64,000 nucleotides of DNA from Glycomyces tenuis DSM 44171 (GCF_000427885.1 NZ_ATYW01000022.1:62001-126000); one strand, 5' to 3'; numbered from the stretch's first letter, positions 47,610 through 56,275 are shown. Notes: a model not told the origin generated them from the sequence alone. Numbers and translations: made by a program.

Positions 47610-48968
47610 ATGCTCGAGACCGAAGCCGGCACGCGCCCCACCTCAACGGCCCCCATCCACCTGCGCGTCCGCGGCGGCGTCACCCTCTCCGGCTCCATCG
47701 ACGTCAAAACCTCCAAGAACGCCGGCGTCGCACTCCTATGCGCCAGCCTCCTCAACAAAGGCACCACCACCCTCCGCCGCGTCGCCCGCATCGAAGAGGT
47801 CAACCGCATCCTCCGCGTCCTCGCCAGCATGGGCGTCCGCTACCGCTGGCTCGGCCCCGACGGCGACCTCGAAATCGACCCACCCGACCACCTCGACCTC
47901 ACCCGCATCGACGCCGACGCCGCCCGCCGCACCCGATCCATCATCATGTTCCTCGGCCCCCTCCTCCACGAATACCCCGAATTCGAACTCCCCTTCGCCG
48001 GCGGCTGCGAACTCGGCGACCGCACCGTCGAACCCCACATGGTCGCCCTCCGCCGCTTCGGCCTCTCCGTCGAAACCTCCCACGGCTGCTACCACGCCTC
48101 CGTCAAAGAGAAGACCGAACCCCCCGGCACCATCGTCCTGACCGAACGCGGCGACACCGTCACCGAAAACGCCATCATGGCCGCCGCACGCCACCCCGCA
48201 CCCACCACCATCCGCAACGCCTCATGCAACTACATGGTCCAAGACCTCTGCTTCTACCTCGAACGACTCGGCGTCCGCATCGACGGCATCGGCACCACCA
48301 CCATCACCGTCCACGGCCGCGAGACCATCGACGTCGACATCGACTACGCCCCCTCCGAAGACCCCATCGAAGCCTGGAGCCTCATCACCGCCGGCATCGT
48401 CACCCAATCCGAGATCACCGTCCGCCGCGTCCCCATCGAATTCGTCGAAATCGAACTCGCCCTCGCCGAAGAAATGGGCCTGCGCTACACCTGCGACACC
48501 GAATACCTCGCCGCCAACGGCCGCACCCGCCTGCTCGACCTCACCGTCCACCCCTCCGAGCTCCACGCCCCCATCGACAAGATCCACCCCATGCCCTTCC
48601 CCGGCCTCAACATCGACAACCTCCCCTTCTTCGCCCTCATCGCCTCCTGCGCCGAGGGCTCCACACTCATCCACGACTGGGTCTACGAGAACCGGGCGAT
48701 CTACCTCACCGAACTGAACCGACTCGGCGGACGCGTCCGCCTCCTCGACCCACACCGGATCTATGTGGACGGACCGATCCGCTGGTCCGGCACCGAAGTC
48801 GTCTGCCCACCCGCCCTGCGCCCCGCCGTCGTCCTCCTCCTCGCCATGCTCTGCGCCAAAGGCACCTCAGTGCTGCGCCACGTCAACGTCATCCACCGCG
48901 GCTACGAACGACTCACCGAACGACTCAAAAAACTCGGCGCCGAGATCGAGGTCTTCTGGGGCGACTGA
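47610..48968 (+). CDS. Divergent MurA-like enolpyruvyl transferase
   Basis: 452 residues of the EPSP-synthase/MurA fold. Catalytic elements are kept: Lys36-Asn37 (VKTSKNAG), Cys133 in the loop (AGGCELGDRTVEPH), the Asp in PGLNIDNLPFF and Arg in ALRPAVVLLLAML. The normally invariant UDP-GlcNAc contacts differ: IGxRPxDLH is LGDRTVEPH, and the PDRIEAGT segment is SEDPIEAWS. It may therefore use another nucleotide-sugar or nucleotide acceptor, as NikO-like enzymes do, rather than duplicate MurA. TAGTCT (47598-47603) lies 6 nt before ATG 47610 (leaderless). Confidence 0.87.
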   Translation: MLETEAGTRPTSTAPIHLRVRGGVTLSGSIDVKTSKNAGVALLCASLLNKGTTTLRRVARIEEVNRILRVLASMGVRYRWLGPDGDLEIDPPDHLDLTRIDADAARRTRSIIMFLGPLLHEYPEFELPFAGGCELGDRTVEPHMVALRRFGLSVETSHGCYHASVKEKTEPPGTIVLTERGDTVTENAIMAAARHPAPTTIRNASCNYMVQDLCFYLERLGVRIDGIGTTTITVHGRETIDVDIDYAPSEDPIEAWSLITAGIVTQSEITVRRVPIEFVEIELALAEEMGLRYTCDTEYLAANGRTRLLDLTVHPSELHAPIDKIHPMPFPGLNIDNLPFFALIASCAEGSTLIHDWVYENRAIYLTELNRLGGRVRLLDPHRIYVDGPIRWSGTEVVCPPALRPAVVLLLAMLCAKGTSVLRHVNVIHRGYERLTERLKKLGAEIEVFWGD

Positions 48969-48997
48969 ACTCGCACCGATATGTGAAACTGCACCGT

Positions 48998-49582
48998 ATG
49001 AACCTCGTCCCCGACCTCGCACCCGACAACTACGCGCTGCTGCGCCTGATGCTCGCCCACCTGCGGCATCTAGAGAAGAAGAACGGCGAAAGGCTGTCCG
49101 CCCCGCAGTGGACCATCGCCGCGCAATCGGCCAAGACGGTCGCGGCCGCCAAATTCCCCGGCCACGTGATCGACCCCGACGACATCCCCATGATCATCGG
49201 CACCGGCGCACCCGGACGCCACCGGCACCTGTACACCTCGATGCCGTGCCCGCCGAGCGTGGCCGCCGCGGCCGACGAGTCCGATGTCGCGATCTTCATC
49301 TACAACCGGCGCGGCCGAATCCAGCCGGCGAACCGCACCGCCACCGCCCGGCAGCCCCGCCCCTGGTACCCGCCGGCCAAGGCAGACGTCCCCATGGGCA
49401 TGATGAGCGACGCCGCCTGGGGACCGGTCGAACAGGCCATCGGCGAGACGGACACGATGGGCGACGAGACCGGACGTCCGGGCGTCTTCGAGGCCGCCGC
49501 CGGCTGGCTCGTCCTCCTGGTCTTCCTGGTCTTCCTCGCCGGATCGGCCTACCTCGCCCTGTGGTTCTTCGACATCGTCTGA
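48998..49582 (+). CDS. Hypothetical protein with one C-terminal transmembrane helix
   Basis: 194 residues. A soluble N-terminal region (NLVPDLAPDNYALLRLMLAH, then HVIDPDDIPMIIGTGAPG) is followed by a polar, Pro-rich middle and a single C-terminal helix (about 170-192, AGWLVLLVFLVFLAGSAYLA). It looks like a tail-anchored membrane protein. No family recognised. ATG 48998 follows the MurA-like stop by 29 bp, so it may be the last gene of that unit; a terminator follows. Confidence 0.7.
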   Translation: MNLVPDLAPDNYALLRLMLAHLRHLEKKNGERLSAPQWTIAAQSAKTVAAAKFPGHVIDPDDIPMIIGTGAPGRHRHLYTSMPCPPSVAAAADESDVAIFIYNRRGRIQPANRTATARQPRPWYPPAKADVPMGMMSDAAWGPVEQAIGETDTMGDETGRPGVFEAAAGWLVLLVFLVFLAGSAYLALWFFDIV

Positions 49583-49607
49583 CCCACGGAGCCGCTCTGT
49601 TCTCGGT

Positions 49608-49640
49608 GAGCGCGCGGGCGAAGCCCGCGCTCCTCATTTT
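49608..49640 (+). terminator. Rho-independent terminator
   Basis: GAGCGCGCGGGC (49608-49619) pairs with GCCCGCGCTC (49623-49632) around a GAA loop with one mismatch, followed by ATTTT at 49636-49640. It lies 25 bp after the transmembrane-protein stop. Confidence 0.75.
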
Positions 49641-49688
49641 CGAATGGGTTCGGTCCGGAGCACCGGAGAGGTTCTTTACCTCGAATCC

Positions 49689-49853
49689 GATATATATCTG
49701 TTAAGAACGGAAGCTGTACCGCCATGCGCTCGCCCGGCCCGCTTTCGCTTGGCGTGGGGGTTTTCGGGCGCGGCCGCGCTGGGATCGGTCAAGAAAATCC
49801 GCGGAAAGCTCTGTCTCGTAGTCGAGATATATTGTTGAATCTGCAATGATATG
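49689..49853. promoter_or_regulatory. AT-rich operator region upstream of the PadR gene
   Basis: A perfect palindrome GATATATATC lies at 49689-49698. Nearer the gene, ATATATTG (49827-49834) and CAATGATAT (49844-49852) form an imperfect inverted repeat that covers a -10-like TATATT (49828-49833) and reaches the start codon. Autorepression by PadR is likely. Confidence 0.5.
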
Positions 49854-50426
49854 GGCATGTTGAAGATGGCCATACTCGGATTCCTGCGGGACTTCCCGCT
49901 CCACGGCTACGACCTCAAGAACCGGGTCGCCGCCCTGGCCGGCCACGTCCGGCCCATCGCCGACGGCACGCTCTATCCGACCATCAAGAAGCTCGAAGAG
50001 GCCGGCTGCCTCACCAGGCGCACCGCGCCCGGCTCGGTGGCCGCGCCCCGCCACATGCTCGAGATCACCCAGGAGGGCACCGACCAGCTGCGCCGCTGGC
50101 TGCGCAACCCCGAACCGGTCTTCATCACCGACGACAACAAGTGGTACGTGCTCCTGGCGTTCCTCCACCACCTGGACAACCCGCGCGAGCAGTCGATCGT
50201 GCTGGCCCGCAGGCGCGAATACCTCGACCAGCCGACGCAGCTGTTCTACGACGAGCAGGGGCGCCCCGTGCCGCCCGAACAGCTCGACTCACCGTTCCGC
50301 AAGGGCCTCATGCAGATCCACCGCTCGGTCAACCTGAACGAGATCGACTGGCTCGACGGCCAGATCGCCGAACTCGACCGCCGCGCCGGCTACACCGTCG
50401 CCCACGGCGCGGCGGAGCGGTCTTGA
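49851..50426 (+). CDS. PadR-family transcriptional regulator
   Basis: 191 residues. The winged helix opens MLKMAILGFLRDFPLHGYDL and continues with RPIADGTLYPTIKKLEEAGCL; the second half is the Vir_act_alpha_C type helical domain (LDNPREQSIVLARRREYL, NEIDWLDGQIAELDRRAG). ATG 49851 or 49857 could be used; neither has a Shine-Dalgarno site. PadR proteins usually repress nearby efflux or detoxification genes, but the neighbours here are an unrelated hypothetical and a convergent Hsp70-like gene, so autoregulation is the only clear link. Confidence 0.9.
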   Translation: MGMLKMAILGFLRDFPLHGYDLKNRVAALAGHVRPIADGTLYPTIKKLEEAGCLTRRTAPGSVAAPRHMLEITQEGTDQLRRWLRNPEPVFITDDNKWYVLLAFLHHLDNPREQSIVLARRREYLDQPTQLFYDEQGRPVPPEQLDSPFRKGLMQIHRSVNLNEIDWLDGQIAELDRRAGYTVAHGAAERS

Positions 50427-50450
50427 ACCGGTCTGGCGGCACGGCGCCGG

Positions 50451-51785
50451 TCAGTTGAGGATGTTGGCGAGCAGCACGAAGAAGACCACGAACAGGACCA
50501 CCACCGCCGTGCCGGTCACCAGCACCGCCGGCTCCTGGTGCAGCGGGCGCTTGCCCGCCGCGGGCTGCTGCTGCGCCGAGGGCTGGGGGTGGAGGATCGG
50601 GTTCTGCGGAGGCAGCATCTGCGGCGCCTGCACCGGAGGCCGGGGGCCCGAGGGCATCCCGCCCGACGGCGAGACGGGGCCGCCCGAGGTCGGGCCGGTC
50701 GGCGGCAGCTCGGTCGGGGCCGGCCCGGTCGAGGCGCGCACGGCGCCCTCGACGACGACGGTCTCGGGCTGCTCGAAGGTCTGCGGCGGCACCCCCAGCT
50801 TGGTGTGGATGAGCTGGGAGATCATCGGGATGCGCGAAGAGCCGCCGACGAGGAAGATCCCCACCAGGTCGGCCGGGTTCAGCCGCGCCGAGCCGATGGC
50901 CTTCTGCAGGCAGTCGACGGTGCGCTCCAGCGGCGGGCGGGCGATGTCCTCGAACTCCGCCCGCGTCAGGTGCGCGTCGACCTCGAGCGCCGGCAGGTGG
51001 ATGTCGGCGCTGGCGGTGCGCGAGAGCGTCTCCTTGGCGCCGCGGACGTCCTCGTACAGCATGCGCCGGTAGCGGCGGTCGCGGTCGTCTGAGGGATTGA
51101 GCAGCCGCCGCCAGTCCTCGGGGTGGGAGACGCCGTAGGTCTTGCCGAGATGCTCGACGATGCCGTGGTCGAAGTCGAGGCCGCCGACGTCGCCGACGCC
51201 TTCCTCGGCGAGCACTTCGAAGCCGGTCTGGGTGCGGCGCACCACGGTCGCGTCGAAGGTGCCGCCGCCGAGGTCGTAGATCGCCAGGCTGCGCCCGGGC
51301 GGGACGGCGGTGCCGAGCACGGAGGTGAAGTAGGACGCCGCCGCCACCGGTTCGGGGATGAGCTGGGGCGCGGGCAGCCCGGCCAGGCGGGCCGCGTCGA
51401 CCAGGATCGAGCGCCGCCGCTCGCCCCACCGCGCCGGGTGGGTCAGGCGGACCTGTCCGGGCATCTGACCGGCCTGCCGCTGGGCTTCGAGGGCGACCTG
51501 CTGGAGGACATAGGCGAACACCTGCGGCACCGGGATCTCGGAGGTGCCGAGGAACACCGAGCCGTCGTCGATGCGGCGCTTCGGGTTCGGCTCGAAGCGG
51601 GCGGGGTCCATGCGGGCGTTGCGCTCGGCGTCGCGTCCGACGAGCATGCGGCCGTCGGAGTTGTAGTAGACCGCCGAGGGCAGGATCGGGGCGCCGTCGA
51701 ACAGCAGCGGGCGGACTCGGCCGTCGGCCGAGCGCAGCACGGCGACGGTGTTCGAGGTTCCGAAATCGATTCCAAGCACGTGCAT
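50451..51785 (-). CDS. Hsp70-family ATPase with C-terminal membrane anchor
   Basis: 444 residues. The actin-like ATPase domain (about 1-360) has LGIDFGTSNTVAVLRSADG (phosphate 1), LAIYDLGGGTFDATVV (phosphate 2) and GIFLVGGSSRIPMISQLI (adenosine). The peptide-binding domain of DnaK is absent; instead a Pro/Gly/Gln-rich linker (about 360-420) leads to one transmembrane helix at the C-terminus (VLVTGTAVVVLFVVFFVLLA). This is the actinobacterial membrane-bound Hsp70-like type, not a folding chaperone by itself. AAGGAG lies 8 nt before ATG 51785. Confidence 0.9.
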   Translation of the reverse strand: MHVLGIDFGTSNTVAVLRSADGRVRPLLFDGAPILPSAVYYNSDGRMLVGRDAERNARMDPARFEPNPKRRIDDGSVFLGTSEIPVPQVFAYVLQQVALEAQRQAGQMPGQVRLTHPARWGERRRSILVDAARLAGLPAPQLIPEPVAAASYFTSVLGTAVPPGRSLAIYDLGGGTFDATVVRRTQTGFEVLAEEGVGDVGGLDFDHGIVEHLGKTYGVSHPEDWRRLLNPSDDRDRRYRRMLYEDVRGAKETLSRTASADIHLPALEVDAHLTRAEFEDIARPPLERTVDCLQKAIGSARLNPADLVGIFLVGGSSRIPMISQLIHTKLGVPPQTFEQPETVVVEGAVRASTGPAPTELPPTGPTSGGPVSPSGGMPSGPRPPVQAPQMLPPQNPILHPQPSAQQQPAAGKRPLHQEPAVLVTGTAVVVLFVVFFVLLANILN

Positions 51786-52299
51786 GTGAGAACTCCTTGT
51801 CTGACCACACCTTACTAAGCTCGCCCACCCCGGCTGTGACCCTGGGGGCGCTTTCACCGGGCGTCGGCGAGCGTTTGCGCCGCGGCCGGCGTCGGCCGTC
51901 CGAGAGGAGGCGTCCGAGCTCGGCGCCGTCTCCCCCGTCCGCCCGAGCGCGAACGCATCGGATGCTACCTGCGGGCGGATGCGGCGGCTGCGGCGGCGCT
52001 GGCCGCGGTCGAGTATGGTGCTGTTGGCCTTCACGGGAGCGGCGGGCCTCCAGGAGCCGCGGCGGCGGTGCGCACTCGGCCGTGGCGGAATTGTGACGGT
52101 GTTGTGTCACACTTCAAGGGGAGGTCCGTGGCATCCGGACGCCCGTCGCGTCACACTTGGGGGTCGACGTCGGGAAACATTCAGCCGGGCCACGGTGTTG
52201 AGAACAGTGGAACTCCGCAATTCGGCGTGATCGGCGGAGAGCGCTGACTGGCCGGTCAAGCGTTGTTCAGGGCAAGTGCTCAAGAAAGTGCAGGGGAAC
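51786..52299. other. Intergenic region between the Hsp70-like gene and rbpA
   Basis: 514 bp without a supported gene. It holds an inverted repeat TGTGAC (52092-52097) / GTCACA (52106-52111), two copies of GTCACACTT (52106-52114 and 52150-52158) 44 bp apart and the candidate SigR-type promoter of rbpA. The first 250 bp show no recognisable feature. Confidence 0.5.
52173..52199 (+). promoter_or_regulatory. Candidate SigR-type promoter of rbpA
   Basis: GGAAA (52173-52177) followed after 19 bp by GTT (52197-52199) resembles the GGAAT-N18-GTT consensus of SigR/SigH (thiol-stress) promoters, with one mismatch in the -35 element. rbpA is a known SigR target in Streptomyces, which supports the reading. 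The leader would be about 95 nt. Confidence 0.55.
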
Positions 52300-52641
52300 A
52301 TGGGCGACAGAATGCTGAGGGGCTCTCGTCTCGGCGCCGTCAGCTACGAATCCGACCGGAACACGGAGCTGGCCCCGCGCCAGACCCGCGATTACGTGTG
52401 CCCGCAGGGCCACCGCTTCGAGGTGCCCTTCGCCGTCGAGGCCGAGATCCCGCTGACGTGGGAGTGCCGGCTCGACGGGTCGACGGCCAAGCTCGTCGAC
52501 GGCGAAGAGCCCGAGACGAAGAAGACGAAGCCGCCGCGCACGCACTGGGACATGCTGCTGGAGCGCCGCTCGATGGAGGAGCTCGAGGACATCCTCGACG
52601 AGCGTCTCCAGGAGATGCGCGCCCGCCGCGGCGAGAGCTGA
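52300..52641 (+). CDS. rbpA: RNA polymerase-binding protein RbpA
   Basis: 113 residues in the classic layout: MGDRMLRGSRLGAVSYESDR (N-terminal tail), a zinc-binding-type core with VCPQGHRFEVPF and ECRLDG, a basic linker, and the sigma-binding helix THWDMLLERRSMEELEDILD. It binds the RNA polymerase beta/beta' and sigma-2 and stabilises open promoter complexes; it is an actinobacterial marker. ATG 52300 is preceded by AGGGGAA; starts further upstream would add an atypical N-terminus. A strong terminator follows. Confidence 0.97.
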   Translation: MGDRMLRGSRLGAVSYESDRNTELAPRQTRDYVCPQGHRFEVPFAVEAEIPLTWECRLDGSTAKLVDGEEPETKKTKPPRTHWDMLLERRSMEELEDILDERLQEMRARRGES

Positions 52642-52685
52642 CCCACGGCTCGCGAATCGCTTCGACGCGTCTCGCGCACGAGAAA

Positions 52686-52728
52686 GGCTCGCACGCCTCG
52701 CTTGAGAGGCCTGCGAGCCGTATTTTTT
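52686..52728 (+). terminator. Rho-independent terminator of rbpA
   Basis: GGCTCGCA (52686-52693) pairs with TGCGAGCC (52712-52719), extended by GCCTC/GAGaGGC inside, followed by TATTTTTT (52721-52728). Confidence 0.9.
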
Positions 52729-52778
52729 GCCTTCTTGCGGGTGTTTCAGCACTGTTCGCGCGGTGTGGGGGCTTCGGG

Positions 52779-53276
52779 TCATTCGATGGGGCGGGGGCCA
52801 TCGCCGTCGCGTCGGGGCTCGGGGCCGTCCTCGTCGAGCACCTCCCCTTCGATGACGTCGCCGCCGCTCCCGAACCGCACCGGAGGTGTCCTGGAGGCGA
52901 TGGTGCGGCCCAGGCCGCGGAACAGCAGCCTCGAGGGCGGGAAGAGCAGGAGCAGGCCGATCAGGTCGGTCACGAAGCCGGGGGCGATGAGGCACACCGC
53001 TCCGGCCACCGCGTAGCCGTTCGGCATCTCGCGCGAGGGGTCGCCGCCGGAGTTGAGGTAGTCGCGCGCGGCCCGGAAGGACTTGGCGCCGACGTACTGG
53101 ATGAGCACCACGCCGATGACGCTGGTGCCGAAGAAGATCAGCAGCGTGTAGAGGATGCCGATGAGGTAGACCAGTCCGATGAACGCCGCGGCCTCGGCGA
53201 TGATCCAGGCCGCCAGGGCGACCCGGAGGGGATAGGGGGCCCTGGCGGGCGCGTTCGGCTCTCGGCGTTGCGTCAC
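52779..53276 (-). CDS. fxsA: FxsA-family membrane protein
   Basis: 165 residues with four hydrophobic segments (ALAAWIIAEAAAFIGLVYLI, LYTLLIFFGTSVIGVVLIQY, and the pair around GAVCLIAPGFVTDLIGLLLL) and the FxsA signature AGAVCLIAPGFVTDLIGLLLL. FxsA was named for phage-exclusion suppression in E. coli; its cell role is unclear. GTG 53276 overlaps the ppm1 stop (GTGA), making this the last gene of the lnt-ppm1-fxsA unit. The acidic tail (EDGPEPRRDGDGP) is cytoplasmic. Confidence 0.93.
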   Translation of the reverse strand: MTQRREPNAPARAPYPLRVALAAWIIAEAAAFIGLVYLIGILYTLLIFFGTSVIGVVLIQYVGAKSFRAARDYLNSGGDPSREMPNGYAVAGAVCLIAPGFVTDLIGLLLLFPPSRLLFRGLGRTIASRTPPVRFGSGGDVIEGEVLDEDGPEPRRDGDGPRPIE

Positions 53277-54058
53277 GCCTCAATCCTGCCACGCCGGAAC
53301 GCGTTCCGCAGTTGCCGCGAACGGTGGACGAGGCCCCAGCGGGTCACATTGCGCAGCGCCTCGACGGTGATCGACCGGTTCATCTTGGAGGCCCCGGCGC
53401 GCCGCTCGGTGAAGGTGATGGGCACTTCGGTGATAGTGAACCCCGCCTTGACCGCCCGCCAGGTCAGGTCGATCTGGAAGCAGTAGCCGACCGAGGTGAC
53501 CGTGCCCAGGTCGAGTTTGTCGAGCGCGTCCAGGCGGTAGGCGCGGTAGCCGGCGGTGACGTCCTGGACGTCGAGGCCGAGCATGAGGCGGGTGTACATG
53601 CCCGCGCCGCGGGAGAGCGCGAGCCGGTGGAGGGGCCAGTTGCGGACCCGGCCGCCGGGGATGTAGCGCGAGCCGATGGCGACCTCGGCGTCTCCGAGGG
53701 CGGCCAGGAGGCGCGGCAGGTCGGCCGGGTCGTGGGAGCCGTCGGCGTCCATCTCGACGACGGTCCGGTAGCCGCGCTCCGCGGCCCAGTCGAACGCGGC
53801 GAGATAGGCCGCGCCCAGGCCCCGCTTCTCGGGCCTGTGGAGGACGTGGACGCGGTCGTCGCCCGCCGCGAGGGCGTCGGCGAGCTCGCCGGTGCCGTCG
53901 GGCGAGTTGTCGTCGACGACGAGGATGTCGATCTCCGGGCACGAGCGGCGGGCGGCCTCGACGGTGTGCTCGAGGTTGTCGCGTTCGTTGAAGGTGGGGA
54001 CGGCGACGAGCGCCGGGCCGGGCGCGGAGGGGCCTGGCCGGTCCGGTGTGGTGCTCAT
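53273..54058 (-). CDS. ppm1: Polyprenol-phosphate mannosyltransferase Ppm1
   Basis: 261 residues, a GT2 enzyme: VAVPTFNERDNLEHTVEAA, the DDNSPDGTGELAD donor loop, VVEMDADGSHDPADL (metal DxD) and YRAYRLDALDKLDLG. It makes polyprenyl-phosphate-mannose on the inner leaflet, the donor for later mannosylation of lipids and proteins. In mycobacteria it is fused to or paired with Lnt; here the two are separate genes 15 bp apart. The N-terminal leader of Pro/Gly is not conserved. Confidence 0.95.
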   Translation of the reverse strand: MSTTPDRPGPSAPGPALVAVPTFNERDNLEHTVEAARRSCPEIDILVVDDNSPDGTGELADALAAGDDRVHVLHRPEKRGLGAAYLAAFDWAAERGYRTVVEMDADGSHDPADLPRLLAALGDAEVAIGSRYIPGGRVRNWPLHRLALSRGAGMYTRLMLGLDVQDVTAGYRAYRLDALDKLDLGTVTSVGYCFQIDLTWRAVKAGFTITEVPITFTERRAGASKMNRSITVEALRNVTRWGLVHRSRQLRNAFRRGRIEA

Positions 54059-54073
54059 GACGTGCTTTCTGTG

Positions 54074-55732
54074 CTAATCCGCGGGTGTCGCCGTGGCCTC
54101 GGCCCGGCGGCTGCGGAGGTTGAGCGCGATCGCGGCGGCCAGGGCCACCAGCGCGGCGGCGGTGAGGACCGCTTCGGGCAGGATACCGGCCCGGGTGGCC
54201 GGAGTGGACTCCGTGGAACGAGTGAGTTCCTTCTGGATGACGGCGGCGGTGTTGTACTCGGTCGCCTGGGAGGTCGCTCCCGTGTGGTCGGTGAAGGCGG
54301 AGATGCCGACGGTGGAGGCCATCAGGCCGTCCCTGCCGTGCTCGATGGAGCGCAGCTGGACCATGGCGAGCTGCTGGGCGGCCTCCTTCTCGTCGAAGGT
54401 CGCGTTGTTGGTCTGGACGGCGAGGATCTCCGCGCCGTCGCGGACCGAGTCGGCCGTCTCGGCGTCGAAGGCGATCTCGAAGCAGATCAGACCGGCGAGG
54501 GTGACGTCCCCGACGGGGACGATGCCGGGCTCGGTACCGGCCTCGAAGCCGGCGACGGAGTCGATGCCCTCGGCCATGCGCGGGTCGATCCATCCGGCGA
54601 CGGTGCGGAAGAAGTCCTTATAGGGCACGTATTCGGCGAAGGGCACGGGGTGGCGCTTGGCGTACATGAAGACCGGCCCGTCCTCGGGGTCCCACACGAT
54701 GACCATGTTGTAGCGGGTGCCGTCGTCCTCGTGGACGATGCCGCCCAAGGCGATGGGCGCGCCGACGGCGGCGGCGGCCTGGCTGATGAGCGCGTGGGCG
54801 TCGGCGTTGTTGAGCGGGTCGATGTCGGAGGCGTTCTCGGGCCACACGACGATGTCGGGCCGTTCGGCGGTGCCCTCGTTGACGGCGTCGGCGAGGTCGA
54901 GGGTGGCCTGGACGTGGTTGTCGAGGACGGCGCGGCGCTGCTCGTTGAAATCGAGGCCGAGGCGGGGCACGTTGCCTTGGACGACGGCGACGTTGACCGT
55001 CTGCCCGGCCGGGGCGGTGGCGTCGATCGGCAGGGCGGCCGGGGCGACGGTGAGGACGGCCGCGGCGGCGACGAACGCGGCGCCCTTGCGCCAGTCGGGC
55101 CTGCGGTACAGGGCGGTCAGCAGCAGGCCGCCGGCGAGGGCGACGACGAAGGAGACCAGGGGCGCGCCGCCGAGCCAGGCGGCGGCCGCGGCGGGCGACT
55201 CGGCCTGGCTGAAGGCCAGGCGGCCCCAGGTGAAGCCGCCGAAGGGCTGGCGGGAGCGCAGGGCCTCCTGGGCGACCCAGGCGACGCCGGTCAGCGGCGC
55301 CCAGGCCCAGCGGTAGCGGTCGATCAGGCGCGAGCAGACGGCGAGGCCGGCGCCGAGGATGCCGGTGGCGAGCGCTTGGAGCGCGGACAGGAAGAGCCAC
55401 GGCCACTGGCCGACCTGCGTCGAGGACCAGGCCAGGAGCGGCATGAAGAACGCCAGGCCGTAGACGAAGCCGATGCCCAGGCCGCCGCGCAGGCGCCTGC
55501 GGTGGACGGCGGTGCCGAGGCCGGCGACGGAGACCGCGGCCAGCGGCCACCAGCCGTAGGGCGGGAACGCGAGCACGGCCAAGCCGCCGGAGGCGAGGGC
55601 GAGGACCAGCGCGGCGGGGAGGGACAGGCGTCGGCCGCACGGCGAGTCGGCGAAGACGGCGAGCCTTCGCCGCTCGCGCCGGTCGGCCGGGGTCGGCTGC
55701 TCGTCCGCTTCGCGGTCCATGACGGTGCTCAA
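54074..55732 (-). CDS. lnt: Apolipoprotein N-acyltransferase Lnt
   Basis: 552 residues: six to eight transmembrane helices with the external nitrilase domain. The Glu-Lys-Cys triad is visible in VVWPENASDID, FMYAKRHPVPFAEYVPY and LAGLICFEIAFD. It adds the third acyl chain to lipoproteins at the outer face of the membrane. ATG 55732 is the first ATG of the frame; the charged N-terminus MDREADEQPTPADRRERR precedes the first helix. It is first in the lnt-ppm1-fxsA operon. Confidence 0.95.
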   Translation of the reverse strand: MSTVMDREADEQPTPADRRERRRLAVFADSPCGRRLSLPAALVLALASGGLAVLAFPPYGWWPLAAVSVAGLGTAVHRRRLRGGLGIGFVYGLAFFMPLLAWSSTQVGQWPWLFLSALQALATGILGAGLAVCSRLIDRYRWAWAPLTGVAWVAQEALRSRQPFGGFTWGRLAFSQAESPAAAAAWLGGAPLVSFVVALAGGLLLTALYRRPDWRKGAAFVAAAAVLTVAPAALPIDATAPAGQTVNVAVVQGNVPRLGLDFNEQRRAVLDNHVQATLDLADAVNEGTAERPDIVVWPENASDIDPLNNADAHALISQAAAAVGAPIALGGIVHEDDGTRYNMVIVWDPEDGPVFMYAKRHPVPFAEYVPYKDFFRTVAGWIDPRMAEGIDSVAGFEAGTEPGIVPVGDVTLAGLICFEIAFDAETADSVRDGAEILAVQTNNATFDEKEAAQQLAMVQLRSIEHGRDGLMASTVGISAFTDHTGATSQATEYNTAAVIQKELTRSTESTPATRAGILPEAVLTAAALVALAAAIALNLRSRRAEATATPAD

Positions 55733-56275
55733 GAGGCGCTCCTTGTCAGTGGGGCTCGTCGGCCCTCAGGGCGGCGCCGGCGAGCCTTGAGCGGGCACTG
55801 CCGCGAGGGGGTCGCTCAAGCCTACCCGCGGGCATGGCAAAGGGGCGTAGCCGTGTCTTGCTACGCCCCTCGCACGGGTTTCTCCCAGTCCCTGTACGGC
55901 CGGTGTCCCCGGCGGCGTCGGCTGGTGATCTTCGGACCAACTGGCAGCCCTCTGGCTGAGCGGCGGCGAGTTGTTGTCTAGGGATCACCTACGTCTGCTG
56001 CGGGTCCACCACCGGCGACCGGCTCGCCTTCCTCCGCCGACCCCCGCGATCTGGACCTGGCCGCCGACGGCAATGCGGCCGCGTTGCCGTCTTGTCCAGT
56101 CTGCGTGGGAGCAAAGCAAGTCGAGTCGCCCCCGACGTTCGGCGAGCTTCCCTCTCGGGTCGTTCGCCGAGGACCAGACCACCGTAAGCCAATCAGTGCC
56201 GCTGGCGTCAACCGGGTCGGAATATTGATCGAGTATTTTTTCTCGCATTCGCGGAGGCGGTCTCGTCGGCGCTGG
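55733..56275. other. Structured intergenic region upstream of lnt
   Basis: 543 bp, no supported protein gene. Stems: CTTGAGCG (55786-55793) with CGCTCAAG (55813-55820), and AGGGGCGTAGC (55841-55851) with GCTACGCCCCT (55860-55870). On the minus strand the latter is followed by TTT, like a terminator, so a short RNA of about 150 nt or a leader may end there. The minus-strand reading frame 55985-56248 (87 residues) has no ribosome site or recognisable content. Confidence 0.5.
55841..55870 (-). terminator. Terminator-like hairpin on the minus strand
   Basis: An 11-bp perfect stem (55841-55851 with 55860-55870) and 8-nt loop, followed on the minus strand by TTTGCC. It would stop transcripts entering from the amidohydrolase side about 110 bp before lnt starts. 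Confidence 0.6.

Noticed and set aside
53312-55981. An 889-residue open frame opposite ppm1 and lnt
   Set aside because: Antisense of two well-identified enzymes; no domain or start signal.
55985-56248. An 87-residue minus-strand frame upstream of lnt
   Set aside because: The first half looks protein-like, but there is no ribosome site, no leaderless box and no family match; I treat the region as non-coding.
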